Assembly (NCBI GenBank): GCA_003246205.1
Contig: QKBC01000016.1
Coordinates: 51,944-115,943, forward strand
Direction: 5' to 3'
From: Flavobacterium haoranii
GTDB taxonomy: Bacteria; Bacteroidota; Bacteroidia; Flavobacteriales; Flavobacteriaceae
DNA length: 64,000 nt
The notes beneath the pieces were generated by a model that worked only from the letters and a program-made list of their open reading frames with translations, did not search any database and was not told where the DNA came from. This document shows positions 16,810 through 22,946 of the stretch, one piece after another (the first letter of the stretch is position 1; each line of letters starts with the position of its first letter). Made by a program: the position numbers and the translations under genes.

Positions 16810-16893
16810 GGAAGTACGTCGGAGTTAGAGAGCCGAGCTTGTCTGTAAAACAAGTGCTTTTATGCTGAATGAGTGCAAATCTTATTACTTCCA
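16810..16893 (+). tRNA. tRNA-Tyr(GTA), altered elbow bases
   Basis: Acceptor GGAAGTA/TACTTCC, D-stem TCGG/CCGA, anticodon stem CTTGT/ACAAG with loop CTGTAAA (anticodon GTA), a class II variable arm of 14 bases and discriminator A all suit tyrosine. The T-loop is TGCAAAT where TTCAAAT is normal, so base 55 is G. The D-loop AGTTAGAGAG lacks the usual GG pair. Both halves of the normal elbow contact are thus changed together. Confidence 0.8.
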
Positions 16894-16900
16894 CAAAATT

Positions 16901-16974
16901 GTAGGAATGGCGGAATAGGCAGACGCGTCAGATTTAGGATCTGAATTTTGAGCGTTCAATTCTCTCTTCCTGTA
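16901..16974 (+). tRNA. tRNA-Leu(TAG) lacking the long variable arm
   Basis: The D-arm (TGGCGGAATAGGCAGACGCG) is typical of leucine tRNA. The anticodon stem TCAGA/TCTGA encloses TTTAGGA, giving anticodon TAG. The T-arm GAGCG/CTCTC has one mismatch around TTCAATT, and the acceptor GTAGGAA/TTCCTGT has two wobbles. Leucine tRNAs are class II, but only five bases (ATTTT) separate the anticodon stem from the T-stem, so the long variable arm is missing. Discriminator A. Confidence 0.75.
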
Positions 16975-16979
16975 CAAAA

Positions 16980-17053
16980 GGAACAGTGGTGTACTTGGTG
17001 TTGCACGTTAGTCTGAAGAACTAAAGGTATTCGTTCGATTCGGATCTGTTCCA
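16980..17053 (+). tRNA. tRNA-Phe(GAA)
   Basis: Acceptor GGAACAG/CTGTTCC is perfect. D-stem GTGT/GCAC has one wobble, the anticodon stem TTAGT/ACTAA encloses CTGAAGA (anticodon GAA), and the T-stem ATTCG/CGGAT encloses TTCGATT. Discriminator A suits phenylalanine. It is 31 bases before the ATG of the 105-residue protein, which is therefore probably on the same transcript. Confidence 0.85.
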
Positions 17054-17084
17054 CTAAAAGAAGTTTAATTAAAAACAAAAAAAG

Positions 17085-17402
17085 ATGAGACCAGACATTT
17101 TAAAACGCTTTTTGACCAATACGGATGAAACAGGAAGATTTTTGATGAAGTCAAGAATTACCGGAATCATCTATTTTGTAGAACCGCTCTATAACGGTAA
17201 AACACCTAAATGGGGCGACGTGGATCCGGCCACAAAACAAATTACCGGAAATTATGGTTCTAAATATACCGGTGCCATTACCCGTAAAGAATCTTTAATT
17301 ACAGAAGAAAACGGATTTGCCAACATCGGCTATTTCAAAGGAAGCCCTTTCGGAGCCATAGATGTACGAGACAAAGAACATCAAAAACAAATGGGATTAT
17401 AA
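17085..17402 (+). CDS. Protein of unknown function inside the tRNA arrays (105 aa)
   Basis: This 105-residue soluble protein contains MKSRITGIIYFVEPLYNGKT, WGDVDPATKQITGNYGSKY and FANIGYFKGSPFGAIDVRDK. I know no family for it. The composition is ordinary and no membrane or signal segment is present. It lies directly after tRNA-Phe and 9 bases before the second palindrome, so it seems to be an integral part of the locus and likely the last gene of the first array's transcript. An RNA-binding or tRNA-related role would fit the context but nothing in the sequence proves it. Confidence 0.65.
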   Translation: MRPDILKRFLTNTDETGRFLMKSRITGIIYFVEPLYNGKTPKWGDVDPATKQITGNYGSKYTGAITRKESLITEENGFANIGYFKGSPFGAIDVRDKEHQKQMGL

Positions 17403-17411
17403 TTATTTTTT

Positions 17412-17436
17412 GCTACGCAAAATAACTGCGTACTTC
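17412..17436. promoter_or_regulatory. Second copy of the palindromic operator, before the second tRNA array
   Basis: TACGCAAAATAACTGCGTA (17414-17432) matches TGCGCAAAATAATTGCGTA at 4658-4676 at 17 of 19 bases. It is followed by AATCTTTG (17443-17450), in nearly the same relation as AACCTTTG to the first copy. The outer arms (GC/TTC) are less symmetrical. The shared core, spacing and -7-like element suggest the same regulator at both places. Confidence 0.65.
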
Positions 17437-17490
17437 ATTTTGAATCTTTGTTCAGTAATAAAGAAAACGTTCTTTGAATACAAAAGATTA

Positions 17491-17518
17491 TGAGATTTCT
17501 CCTAACGTCGAAATGACA
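17491..17518 (+). repeat. Partial copy of a dispersed REP-like repeat
   Basis: GAGATTTCTCC, four to six variable bases, then GTCGAAATGACAA is shared with the right half of the imperfect palindrome at 30255-30320. It lies between the second operator and the second tRNA array. Confidence 0.55.
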
Positions 17519-17523
17519 ATATT

Positions 17524-17603
17524 AGGGTAAAAATATCAAGCAAGTCCTGTTGGGTGTTTCTGTAAGACACTAATGTGATGCTCTTTACACGGTAGTGTAT
17601 GAA
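17524..17603 (+). other. Unassigned structured segment before the second tRNA array
   Basis: Two hairpins are clear: GTGTT-TCTGTAA-GACAC (17554-17570), which resembles an anticodon arm, and TACAC-GGTA-GTGTA near 17586-17599. I could not build a cloverleaf, and no T-arm is present. It may be a decayed tRNA (a Tyr- or Thr-like loop) or a leader of the array. Confidence 0.3.
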
Positions 17604-17694
17604 GCGGTATTATGCAACTTGGCTTGGAGGTTTGAGGTTGTTTTCCAAAAAACGATCTACCATTAGTTTCGCAGGTTCGAATCCTGCTACTGCG
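17604..17694 (+). tRNA. tRNA-Trp(CCA)-like, aberrant
   Basis: Acceptor GCGGTA/TACTGC (one wobble), a perfect T-arm GCAGG-TTCGAAT-CCTGC and discriminator G suit tryptophan. The anticodon arm is TTGTT/AACGA around TTCCAAAA, an eight-base loop with anticodon CCA and one extra A. The D region is long and poorly paired, and 15 bases separate the anticodon stem from the T-stem. The gene is thus recognisable but far from canonical. Confidence 0.5.
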
Positions 17695-17696
17695 AA

Positions 17697-17785
17697 AGTA
17701 GTATGGCGGAGCGGTTAAACGCGCAAGATTAAGGCTCTTGTAACTATTCATTTGGTGGTCATCGGTTCGATTCCGATACGCCTGC
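17697..17785 (+). tRNA. tRNA-Leu(AAG)-like with mismatched acceptor
   Basis: D-arm GGCGGAGCGGTTAAACGCG, anticodon stem CAAGA/TCTTG with loop TTAAGGC (anticodon AAG), a 20-base variable arm and the T-arm ATCGG-TTCGATT-CCGAT are all normal for a class II tRNA. But the 5' acceptor AGTAGTA cannot pair with the 3' acceptor ACGCCTG. Instead, ACGCCT pairs with AGGCGT of the next unit at 17788-17793. A34 in a bacterial leucine tRNA is also uncommon. Confidence 0.5.
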
Positions 17786-17786
17786 A

Positions 17787-17860
17787 GAGGCGTTAACTCA
17801 GTTGGTTAGAGTCCCAAAAGCAGACTGTAAATCTGTTTTTACGAGAGAAGCATGACTCTT
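17787..17860 (+). tRNA. tRNA-Tyr(GTA)-like 5' half
   Basis: After the would-be acceptor GAGGCGT comes the D-arm ACTC-AGTTGGTTA-GAGT and the anticodon arm GCAGA-CTGTAAA-TCTGT (anticodon GTA). Seven bases (normally one) separate the two arms. No T-arm and no 3' acceptor follow; the sequence runs into an A-rich stretch. The missing acceptor partner is present just upstream, as ACGCCT at 17778-17783. Confidence 0.4.
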
Positions 17861-18130
17861 AAAAAAAGTGCAAAAAATTGAAAACATTTGGTTTTTATCT
17901 GTTTCAACATTTTTCGAAATCAAGAAACACTTACGAAGAAACCTGAAAGGGGCTTCGCTTTCAAAACCGTTCTTTTGCTTTTCTGTGTGATCATTGGTTT
18001 ATAATAAACCTATGAAACAAAACAGTTAACCATTTGAATGTTTCTGTTAACTAATCTTTTTCCGTTTTGGGTTAAGGATAAAAACCAAAAGTTTTCTTTA
18101 AAAGAAATAATACAATTAAAATATAAAGAC
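17861..18130. other. Intergenic region before the slipin gene
   Basis: This 270-base stretch has a spaced inverted repeat (TGTTTC ... GAAACA, about 17900-17929) and two near copies of CTGTTAAC (CAGTTAAC near 18024 and CTGTTAAC near 18047). No gene or complete promoter is evident. The slipin frame could begin at 18038, but I prefer 18131. Confidence 0.35.
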
Positions 18131-19228
18131 ATGATTAAATACATTACTATTAATGCTTACCAAGTAGGTTTGGTATTCGAAAGAGGAAAATTGACCGACG
18201 TATTACGGGAAGGAAACTTCTGGATCGTCGGGAACAAAGAAGTGAAATTATTTGAAATGAAGCAGTCTTTTGTTGCTCCGGTGGAATTGAACATTTTGTT
18301 AGAAAATGCAACCTTAGCTTCTATGTTAGAGATCGTTGAAGTGGGCGATACTGAAATAGCCTTGTACTTCGTAAACGGAATGTTCAAAGAAGTTTTGCAA
18401 ACCGGTCGATACGCATTTTGGAAAGGTTACTTGACCCATGAATTTATCAAAGTTGATTTGACTAAAGTAGCAATTACAGAAAATGTAAACACAAGTTTGT
18501 TGGAGAACATCAAATTGCGAATGTACACCCGTAAATTTCAAGTCTTCAATTACGAAAAAGGATTATTGTTCATTAACGGAGCCTTTATCAAAGAGTTGTC
18601 TGCCGGAACTTTCTATTTCTGGAATAACGCCATTCCAATTGATGTAATAAAAGTGGATATGCGCCAAAAACAAATGGAAATCTCAGGACAAGAATTGTTG
18701 ACCAAAGACAAAGCGACCTTGCGTATCAACTTTTTTGTGAATTACAAAGTAACAGAGATTCAGAAGGCTGTTGTAGAAAACAAAGACTACGAAAAACAAT
18801 TGTATGTTTTAATGCAGTTGGCCTTAAGAGCTTTTGTCGGTGGATTTACATTAGACGAATTATTGAGCAAAAAAGACAGCATTGCCGAAATTATTTTGGA
18901 AGACACTCAAATAAGAGCCAAAGAATTAGGTGTTGCAATTACCGATGCCGGAATTCGCGATGTAATCTTACCGGGCGAAATGAAAGAGATCATGAATCAG
19001 GTATTGATGGCCGAAAAAAAAGCACAGGCTAACAGTATTATGAGACGTGAGGAAACTGCGGCAACCCGTAGTTTGTTAAACACTGCTAAATTGATGGAAG
19101 AAAACGAAATGTTGTGGAAATTGAAAGAAATGGAATATGTGGAAAAAATCGCTGACCGTATCGGAGAAATCACCATTTCAGGAAGCGGAAACGTCATCGG
19201 GCAGTTAAAAGAGATTTTTGTCAAATAA
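18131..19228 (+). CDS. Slipin (SPFH/band 7 family) with triplicated N-terminal motif
   Basis: A 365-residue protein from the ATG at 18131 (MIKYITINAYQVGLVF); the frame upstream looks non-coding. The SPFH part has DMRQKQMEISGQELLTKDKA and ATLRINFFVNYKVTEIQKAV, then LDELLSKKDSI and a coiled C-terminal stretch (GEMKEIMNQVLMAEKKAQAN). Before this, a motif of about 20 residues occurs three times (12-31, 77-97, 143-164): a hydrophobic strand, a G, a variable loop, L..G, then an aromatic W/FW. No membrane helix is visible. SPFH proteins form oligomeric rings, usually at membranes; slipins of this kind are known to me beside RtcB and tRNA genes in RNA-repair clusters. It follows the tRNA arrays and has its own terminator. 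Confidence 0.85.
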   Translation: MIKYITINAYQVGLVFERGKLTDVLREGNFWIVGNKEVKLFEMKQSFVAPVELNILLENATLASMLEIVEVGDTEIALYFVNGMFKEVLQTGRYAFWKGYLTHEFIKVDLTKVAITENVNTSLLENIKLRMYTRKFQVFNYEKGLLFINGAFIKELSAGTFYFWNNAIPIDVIKVDMRQKQMEISGQELLTKDKATLRINFFVNYKVTEIQKAVVENKDYEKQLYVLMQLALRAFVGGFTLDELLSKKDSIAEIILEDTQIRAKELGVAITDAGIRDVILPGEMKEIMNQVLMAEKKAQANSIMRREETAATRSLLNTAKLMEENEMLWKLKEMEYVEKIADRIGEITISGSGNVIGQLKEIFVK

Positions 19229-19230
19229 AG

Positions 19231-19264
19231 AAAACCTCGAAAAATATCATTTTCGGGGTTTTTC
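19231..19264 (+). terminator. Terminator after the slipin gene
   Basis: AAAACCTCGAAAA pairs with TTTTCGGGGTTTT (one G-U) and a short T-run follows, three bases after the stop codon. Confidence 0.85.
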
Positions 19265-19370
19265 ATAAAAACAAAGAAAATGAAAGAGGTAAAAATTGAG
19301 TTTAAAACTATTATAAAGATTATTTTAATACTCTTGAAAATTATAGAGAGTATGATCGATTAAACAAAAC

Positions 19371-19919
19371 ATGAAAACAACAGATAAAATTTTAATTATT
19401 GACTTAGAAGCCACTTGCTGGAAAGGGGAAATCCCTACCGGTGAAATGCATGAGATCATTGAGATCGGTATTTGTGAACTAGATCGTTCCAGCGGTGCCG
19501 TTTCTAAAAACAAAGGGATATTAGTACGCCCTACCCGTTCGAAAGTAAGTTCTTTTTGTACTGAACTGACAACGATTACTCAAGAACTTTTAGATACAGA
19601 AGGTGTAACTTTTGAAAAAGCTATCGCAATCTTAGCCAAAGAGTATCAAGCAGATCAATATACTTGGGCCAGTTACGGACAATACGACCTGAATATGCTC
19701 AAACGCCAGTGTAAAGCCAGAAAAGTCCCTTATCCTTTAGGAAACCAACATATTAATGTAAAAGAATTATTTACGGAAGTTAAAGGTTTACATAAGAAAG
19801 TTGGCATGAACGGAGCTTTAGAAATCTTGGGTTTACCATTGGAAGGAACTCATCACAGAGGAATAGATGATGTAAAAAATATTGCTAAGATTTTGCATTG
19901 GTGTTTGCAATCGCACTAA
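19371..19919 (+). CDS. DEDDh 3'-5' exonuclease, ERI1/KapD-like
   Basis: A 182-residue single-domain exonuclease. The catalytic acidic residues are visible in LIIDLEATCW (ExoI, D-x-E, residues 9-13), SYGQYDLNML (ExoII, near 104) and HHRGIDDVKNIA (ExoIII with His and Asp, near 163). The arrangement fits the ERI1/KapD branch of DEDDh enzymes, of which several trim structured RNA 3' ends; the substrate here is not known. It is 142 bases after the slipin gene with a terminator between, so it probably has its own promoter. It ends the apparent RNA-related island. Confidence 0.85.
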   Translation: MKTTDKILIIDLEATCWKGEIPTGEMHEIIEIGICELDRSSGAVSKNKGILVRPTRSKVSSFCTELTTITQELLDTEGVTFEKAIAILAKEYQADQYTWASYGQYDLNMLKRQCKARKVPYPLGNQHINVKELFTEVKGLHKKVGMNGALEILGLPLEGTHHRGIDDVKNIAKILHWCLQSH

Positions 19920-19956
19920 TGAATCCTACCTGTAAAACAGGTTCTTAATGTGACTA

Positions 19957-20562
19957 TTATTGTAGTTCGCTACCTTTTTGAATAACCGGAACCTTTTTCA
20001 GAAACCACATACATAGAAGTTTACCTAAAAATTCTACCTCATCTCCTCCTCTCAACTTTTCCTGGTCTCTTTCGAAGAAAAACAATTTCAGAATCTTCAT
20101 AAATATTTGTATTGCATTTTCCTTTCTTTCAACATTCTTATAGACGCCCTCTTTAATGCCTCGTTCTATATTTGTTTGTAAAAAAAGTTTTATCAACTGT
20201 TCATTTTCTTTCCGCAATTTAAGGTATAAATCTTTATAGTATTTCCTTAGATCGTTTATAAAAACAGTATTTATTCGTGAATAAATTTCATTTAAATATT
20301 TGAAAAAAGAAATCAATTCGTCAATAGCGTTTATAGATGTTCTGTTTATTGTCTCAAGATTTAATTCAAAAAAATCCAGTTCTTGTTCCAATATTATAGT
20401 CAACAGATAAGATTTATTTCCAAAAAGAGTGTAAAGAGTTTTCTTAGAAATACCACATTCTTGAGCAATATCATCCATAGAAACTGCATGAATTCCTATT
20501 TTACAAAAATACGCTTTAGCTACTTGCAGAATATGTTCTTTTTTATTGTTTCCGGCCATCAT
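19957..20562 (-). CDS. TetR/AcrR-family repressor of the efflux operon
   Basis: A 201-residue protein with the TetR N-terminal DNA-binding domain (HILQVAKAYFCKIGIHAVSM, then DDIAQECGISKKTLYTLFGN). The C-terminal ligand domain is helical (about 60-200) and not conserved enough to name a ligand. It is the last gene of the minus-strand efflux operon, 26 bases after fabH. It probably controls the operon of which it is a part. Confidence 0.85.
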   Translation of the reverse strand: MMAGNNKKEHILQVAKAYFCKIGIHAVSMDDIAQECGISKKTLYTLFGNKSYLLTIILEQELDFFELNLETINRTSINAIDELISFFKYLNEIYSRINTVFINDLRKYYKDLYLKLRKENEQLIKLFLQTNIERGIKEGVYKNVERKENAIQIFMKILKLFFFERDQEKLRGGDEVEFLGKLLCMWFLKKVPVIQKGSELQ

Positions 20563-20588
20563 TGCTTTTTTTATTGAACATCAATAAC

Positions 20589-21572
20589 CTAAATATCCCA
20601 TTTTATAAGAGTAGCACCCCAGGTAAACCCTGCTCCGAAAGTTGTCAATAATAAAAGATCTCCTTTTTTTATTGTAGCTTCATAATCCCACAGACACAAA
20701 GGTATAGTAGCAGCCGTTGTATTACCATAATACTGTACGTTTGTTAAAATCTTTTCACTTTCTATTCCTAATTCTTTTCCGACTGCTTCTATAATCCTAA
20801 GATTTGCCTGATGAGGTACAAACCAACTAATATCTTTTATACCTAATTGATTCCGTTCAAGCAGATCTCTACACACTTTAATCATTTTTGCAATGGCATT
20901 CCTAAATACAACTCTTCCTTCTTGTTTAATAAAATGTTTTTTAGAGAGTAAGGTTTCCATTGAAGCCGGATAGCGCGAACCTCCTCCTTCAATATTTAAA
21001 AATTCCATTCCTTCTCCATTACCCTCTAAAATACTATCCATCACACCGGTTTTTTCCGTTGATGACTGTAATAAAACGGCTGCTGCTCCGTCCCCAAAAA
21101 GGATATTTGTAGTCCGATCATACTTATTTAATACACTACTCATTTTATCTGCCCCAACTACTATAACATTTTTATACCGGCAACTTTCTACTAAAGATGC
21201 TCCCAAGGACAAAGCATACAAAAAACCGCTACATGCTGCATTTATATCAAAGCCAAAAGTTTGTTGAATACCTAATTTCCGACAAACAATATTAGCTGTT
21301 GAAGGCATCGGCATATCAGGAGTTGAGGTCGCAACAATTAAACATGCTATTTCGTTAACTGTGATTTCTGCTTTCATCAACAGGTTTTGTATGGCTTCTA
21401 CTACCATATCAGAAGTCCCTAAATCGTTAGCCAAAATCCTTCTTTCCCGGATTCCTGTTCTCTTTAAAATCCACTCATCTGAAGTATCTGAAATATTGGA
21501 TAACCACTCATTAGTTCTGATTTCGGGAGGCACATAACCTCCCAAAGCTGTTATTCTGGCGTTCAATCGCAT
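20589..21572 (-). CDS. 3-oxoacyl-ACP synthase III (FabH family)
   Basis: A 327-residue thiolase-fold enzyme. The catalytic Cys is in DINAACSGFLYAL, His in FVPHQANLRIIEAVG and Asn in YYGNTTAATIPL, so the Cys-His-Asn triad is intact. FabH condenses acetyl- or branched acyl-CoA with malonyl-ACP to start fatty-acid synthesis. This copy lies inside an efflux operon, six bases after the TolC gene, so it is probably not the housekeeping enzyme. It may change acyl chains when the pump is induced, or make a substrate of the pump. A genome-wide count would tell whether it is the only copy. Confidence 0.88.
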   Translation of the reverse strand: MRLNARITALGGYVPPEIRTNEWLSNISDTSDEWILKRTGIRERRILANDLGTSDMVVEAIQNLLMKAEITVNEIACLIVATSTPDMPMPSTANIVCRKLGIQQTFGFDINAACSGFLYALSLGASLVESCRYKNVIVVGADKMSSVLNKYDRTTNILFGDGAAAVLLQSSTEKTGVMDSILEGNGEGMEFLNIEGGGSRYPASMETLLSKKHFIKQEGRVVFRNAIAKMIKVCRDLLERNQLGIKDISWFVPHQANLRIIEAVGKELGIESEKILTNVQYYGNTTAATIPLCLWDYEATIKKGDLLLLTTFGAGFTWGATLIKWDI

Positions 21573-21578
21573 ATCTTG

Positions 21579-22859
21579 TTAATACTCCCCAATTGCTTTT
21601 TTGTATCTGGCTTCATTTACTTTGTATTCGGCCTTAGCATCTATTACATTAGAATAGGCCTGTTGCCACAATACCTGCGCTTCCAGTACATCCTCACCTA
21701 AAACCGTTCCCGCTTCAAATCTATCCTGATTTAAACGAAGATTTTCTTCTGCCTGCTGTAGTGATTTTTGAGTAAGATCTATACGTTTTGCTGACTGATT
21801 GAGTTGCAACCAAGCATTTTGAATTTCCAATCCAAGCAATTCTTTGGTTTCTTCTAACTCTAATTTTTGTGCTTCTGTTTTGAACTGTTGTTCTTTCACT
21901 TTTTGTTTTCTTCCTCCCCAATCAAAAATGGGAACATTTACTGATAGTAAGCCTACAAAAAATTGCATATCATTACTTCCGTCTTCAAAATTGATTTGTT
22001 TCCCGAATGCAGCAATTCCATTAGCACTCAATGCAACTGTTGGTCTACGAGCACCTCGTAACAATTCTGTTTGTAATTTTTGAATTTCTACTGCTTTACC
22101 GAGCATCGTTACTTCAGGTCGACTTTCCACTGATGAGGTATTTGCTTCCGAAACTAATGAATAGGTAACCACCACATCGTCCTGTATATCAAAATTGACA
22201 TTGTCTAAACCCGTAATTTGTGCCAGACTCAATTTTGCCATTGTTAAACCATCTTCTGCTTTTGTCAGATTGAGTTCAGCTTCATTGCGTTGTACTTCTA
22301 CTTTTAGTAGATCATTCTTGTAAATTAATCCTGCATCAAAAGAATTTTTAAGACTGGTATGCAAGGCATTGAGCAACCTTACATATTCATTGGCCAAAAC
22401 ATTTTTCTCTTTCAGATTAACTACCTGCCAATAAGCCGTTTCAGCATTCAATAGAACCTCATCTTCGGTTAAATCTTTTTGAGCCGTTTGCAGGTCAACA
22501 GCAGATGCCGAAAGTTTTTTTGCATTGTGTACTTTTCCACCTGCATACAATACCTGAGACACCGAAAGCACTCCGCTTCCCTGATATTCAGGTAATAATG
22601 TATTTAAAGGATCTGAAAGATAAATACCTGTTGCACTTGCATCGACTGTTGGTTTGCCGCCTGCTTTAGCAGAGGCACTTGCTACTTGTGCAGCTTCCAG
22701 GCTTTTTTGTGCTTTTTGAAGTTTTTTGTTATTTTCCAAAGCCAAAGATTTCACTTCTTCCAATGAAAGTTTTCTTTCCTGCGCATTTCCATCATACCCG
22801 AAAAGTAACATGACGGACAAAAACAAGATCACAATTTTATTTTGTTGTATTTTCATCAT
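21579..22859 (-). CDS. TolC-family outer-membrane efflux channel
   Basis: A 426-residue protein with a signal peptide (MMKIQQNKIVILFLSVMLLFG, then YDGNAQ) and two OEP repeats rich in coiled coil: LSLEEVKSLALENNKKLQKA near the start, and KRIDLTQKSLQQAEENLRL, LNQDRFEAGTVLGEDVLEA near the end. It forms the outer-membrane exit of a tripartite pump, together with the RND and membrane-fusion proteins. The stop is six bases before fabH and the gene begins 87 bases after the RND stop. Confidence 0.9.
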   Translation of the reverse strand: MMKIQQNKIVILFLSVMLLFGYDGNAQERKLSLEEVKSLALENNKKLQKAQKSLEAAQVASASAKAGGKPTVDASATGIYLSDPLNTLLPEYQGSGVLSVSQVLYAGGKVHNAKKLSASAVDLQTAQKDLTEDEVLLNAETAYWQVVNLKEKNVLANEYVRLLNALHTSLKNSFDAGLIYKNDLLKVEVQRNEAELNLTKAEDGLTMAKLSLAQITGLDNVNFDIQDDVVVTYSLVSEANTSSVESRPEVTMLGKAVEIQKLQTELLRGARRPTVALSANGIAAFGKQINFEDGSNDMQFFVGLLSVNVPIFDWGGRKQKVKEQQFKTEAQKLELEETKELLGLEIQNAWLQLNQSAKRIDLTQKSLQQAEENLRLNQDRFEAGTVLGEDVLEAQVLWQQAYSNVIDAKAEYKVNEARYKKAIGEY

Positions 22860-22946
22860 TTTTTCTTTATAAAAACTGCCCTGTCAAAGGGAATTGTAGA
22901 ATTGCAGTAAATAACAGGACAGTTTGAAGATTACTGTTTAATAGAG

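Noticed and set aside
17536..17751. 71-aa minus-strand ORF
   Set aside because: Lies antisense to the second tRNA array; its composition follows the tRNA-like sequence.
16489..17860. tRNA array as part of a prophage or integrative element
   Set aside because: No integrase, transposase, structural phage gene or attachment-site duplication was found near it.
18038..18130. Longer slipin N-terminus
   Set aside because: The 31 extra residues are not slipin-like and overlap the intergenic repeats; ATG 18131 begins the conserved part.
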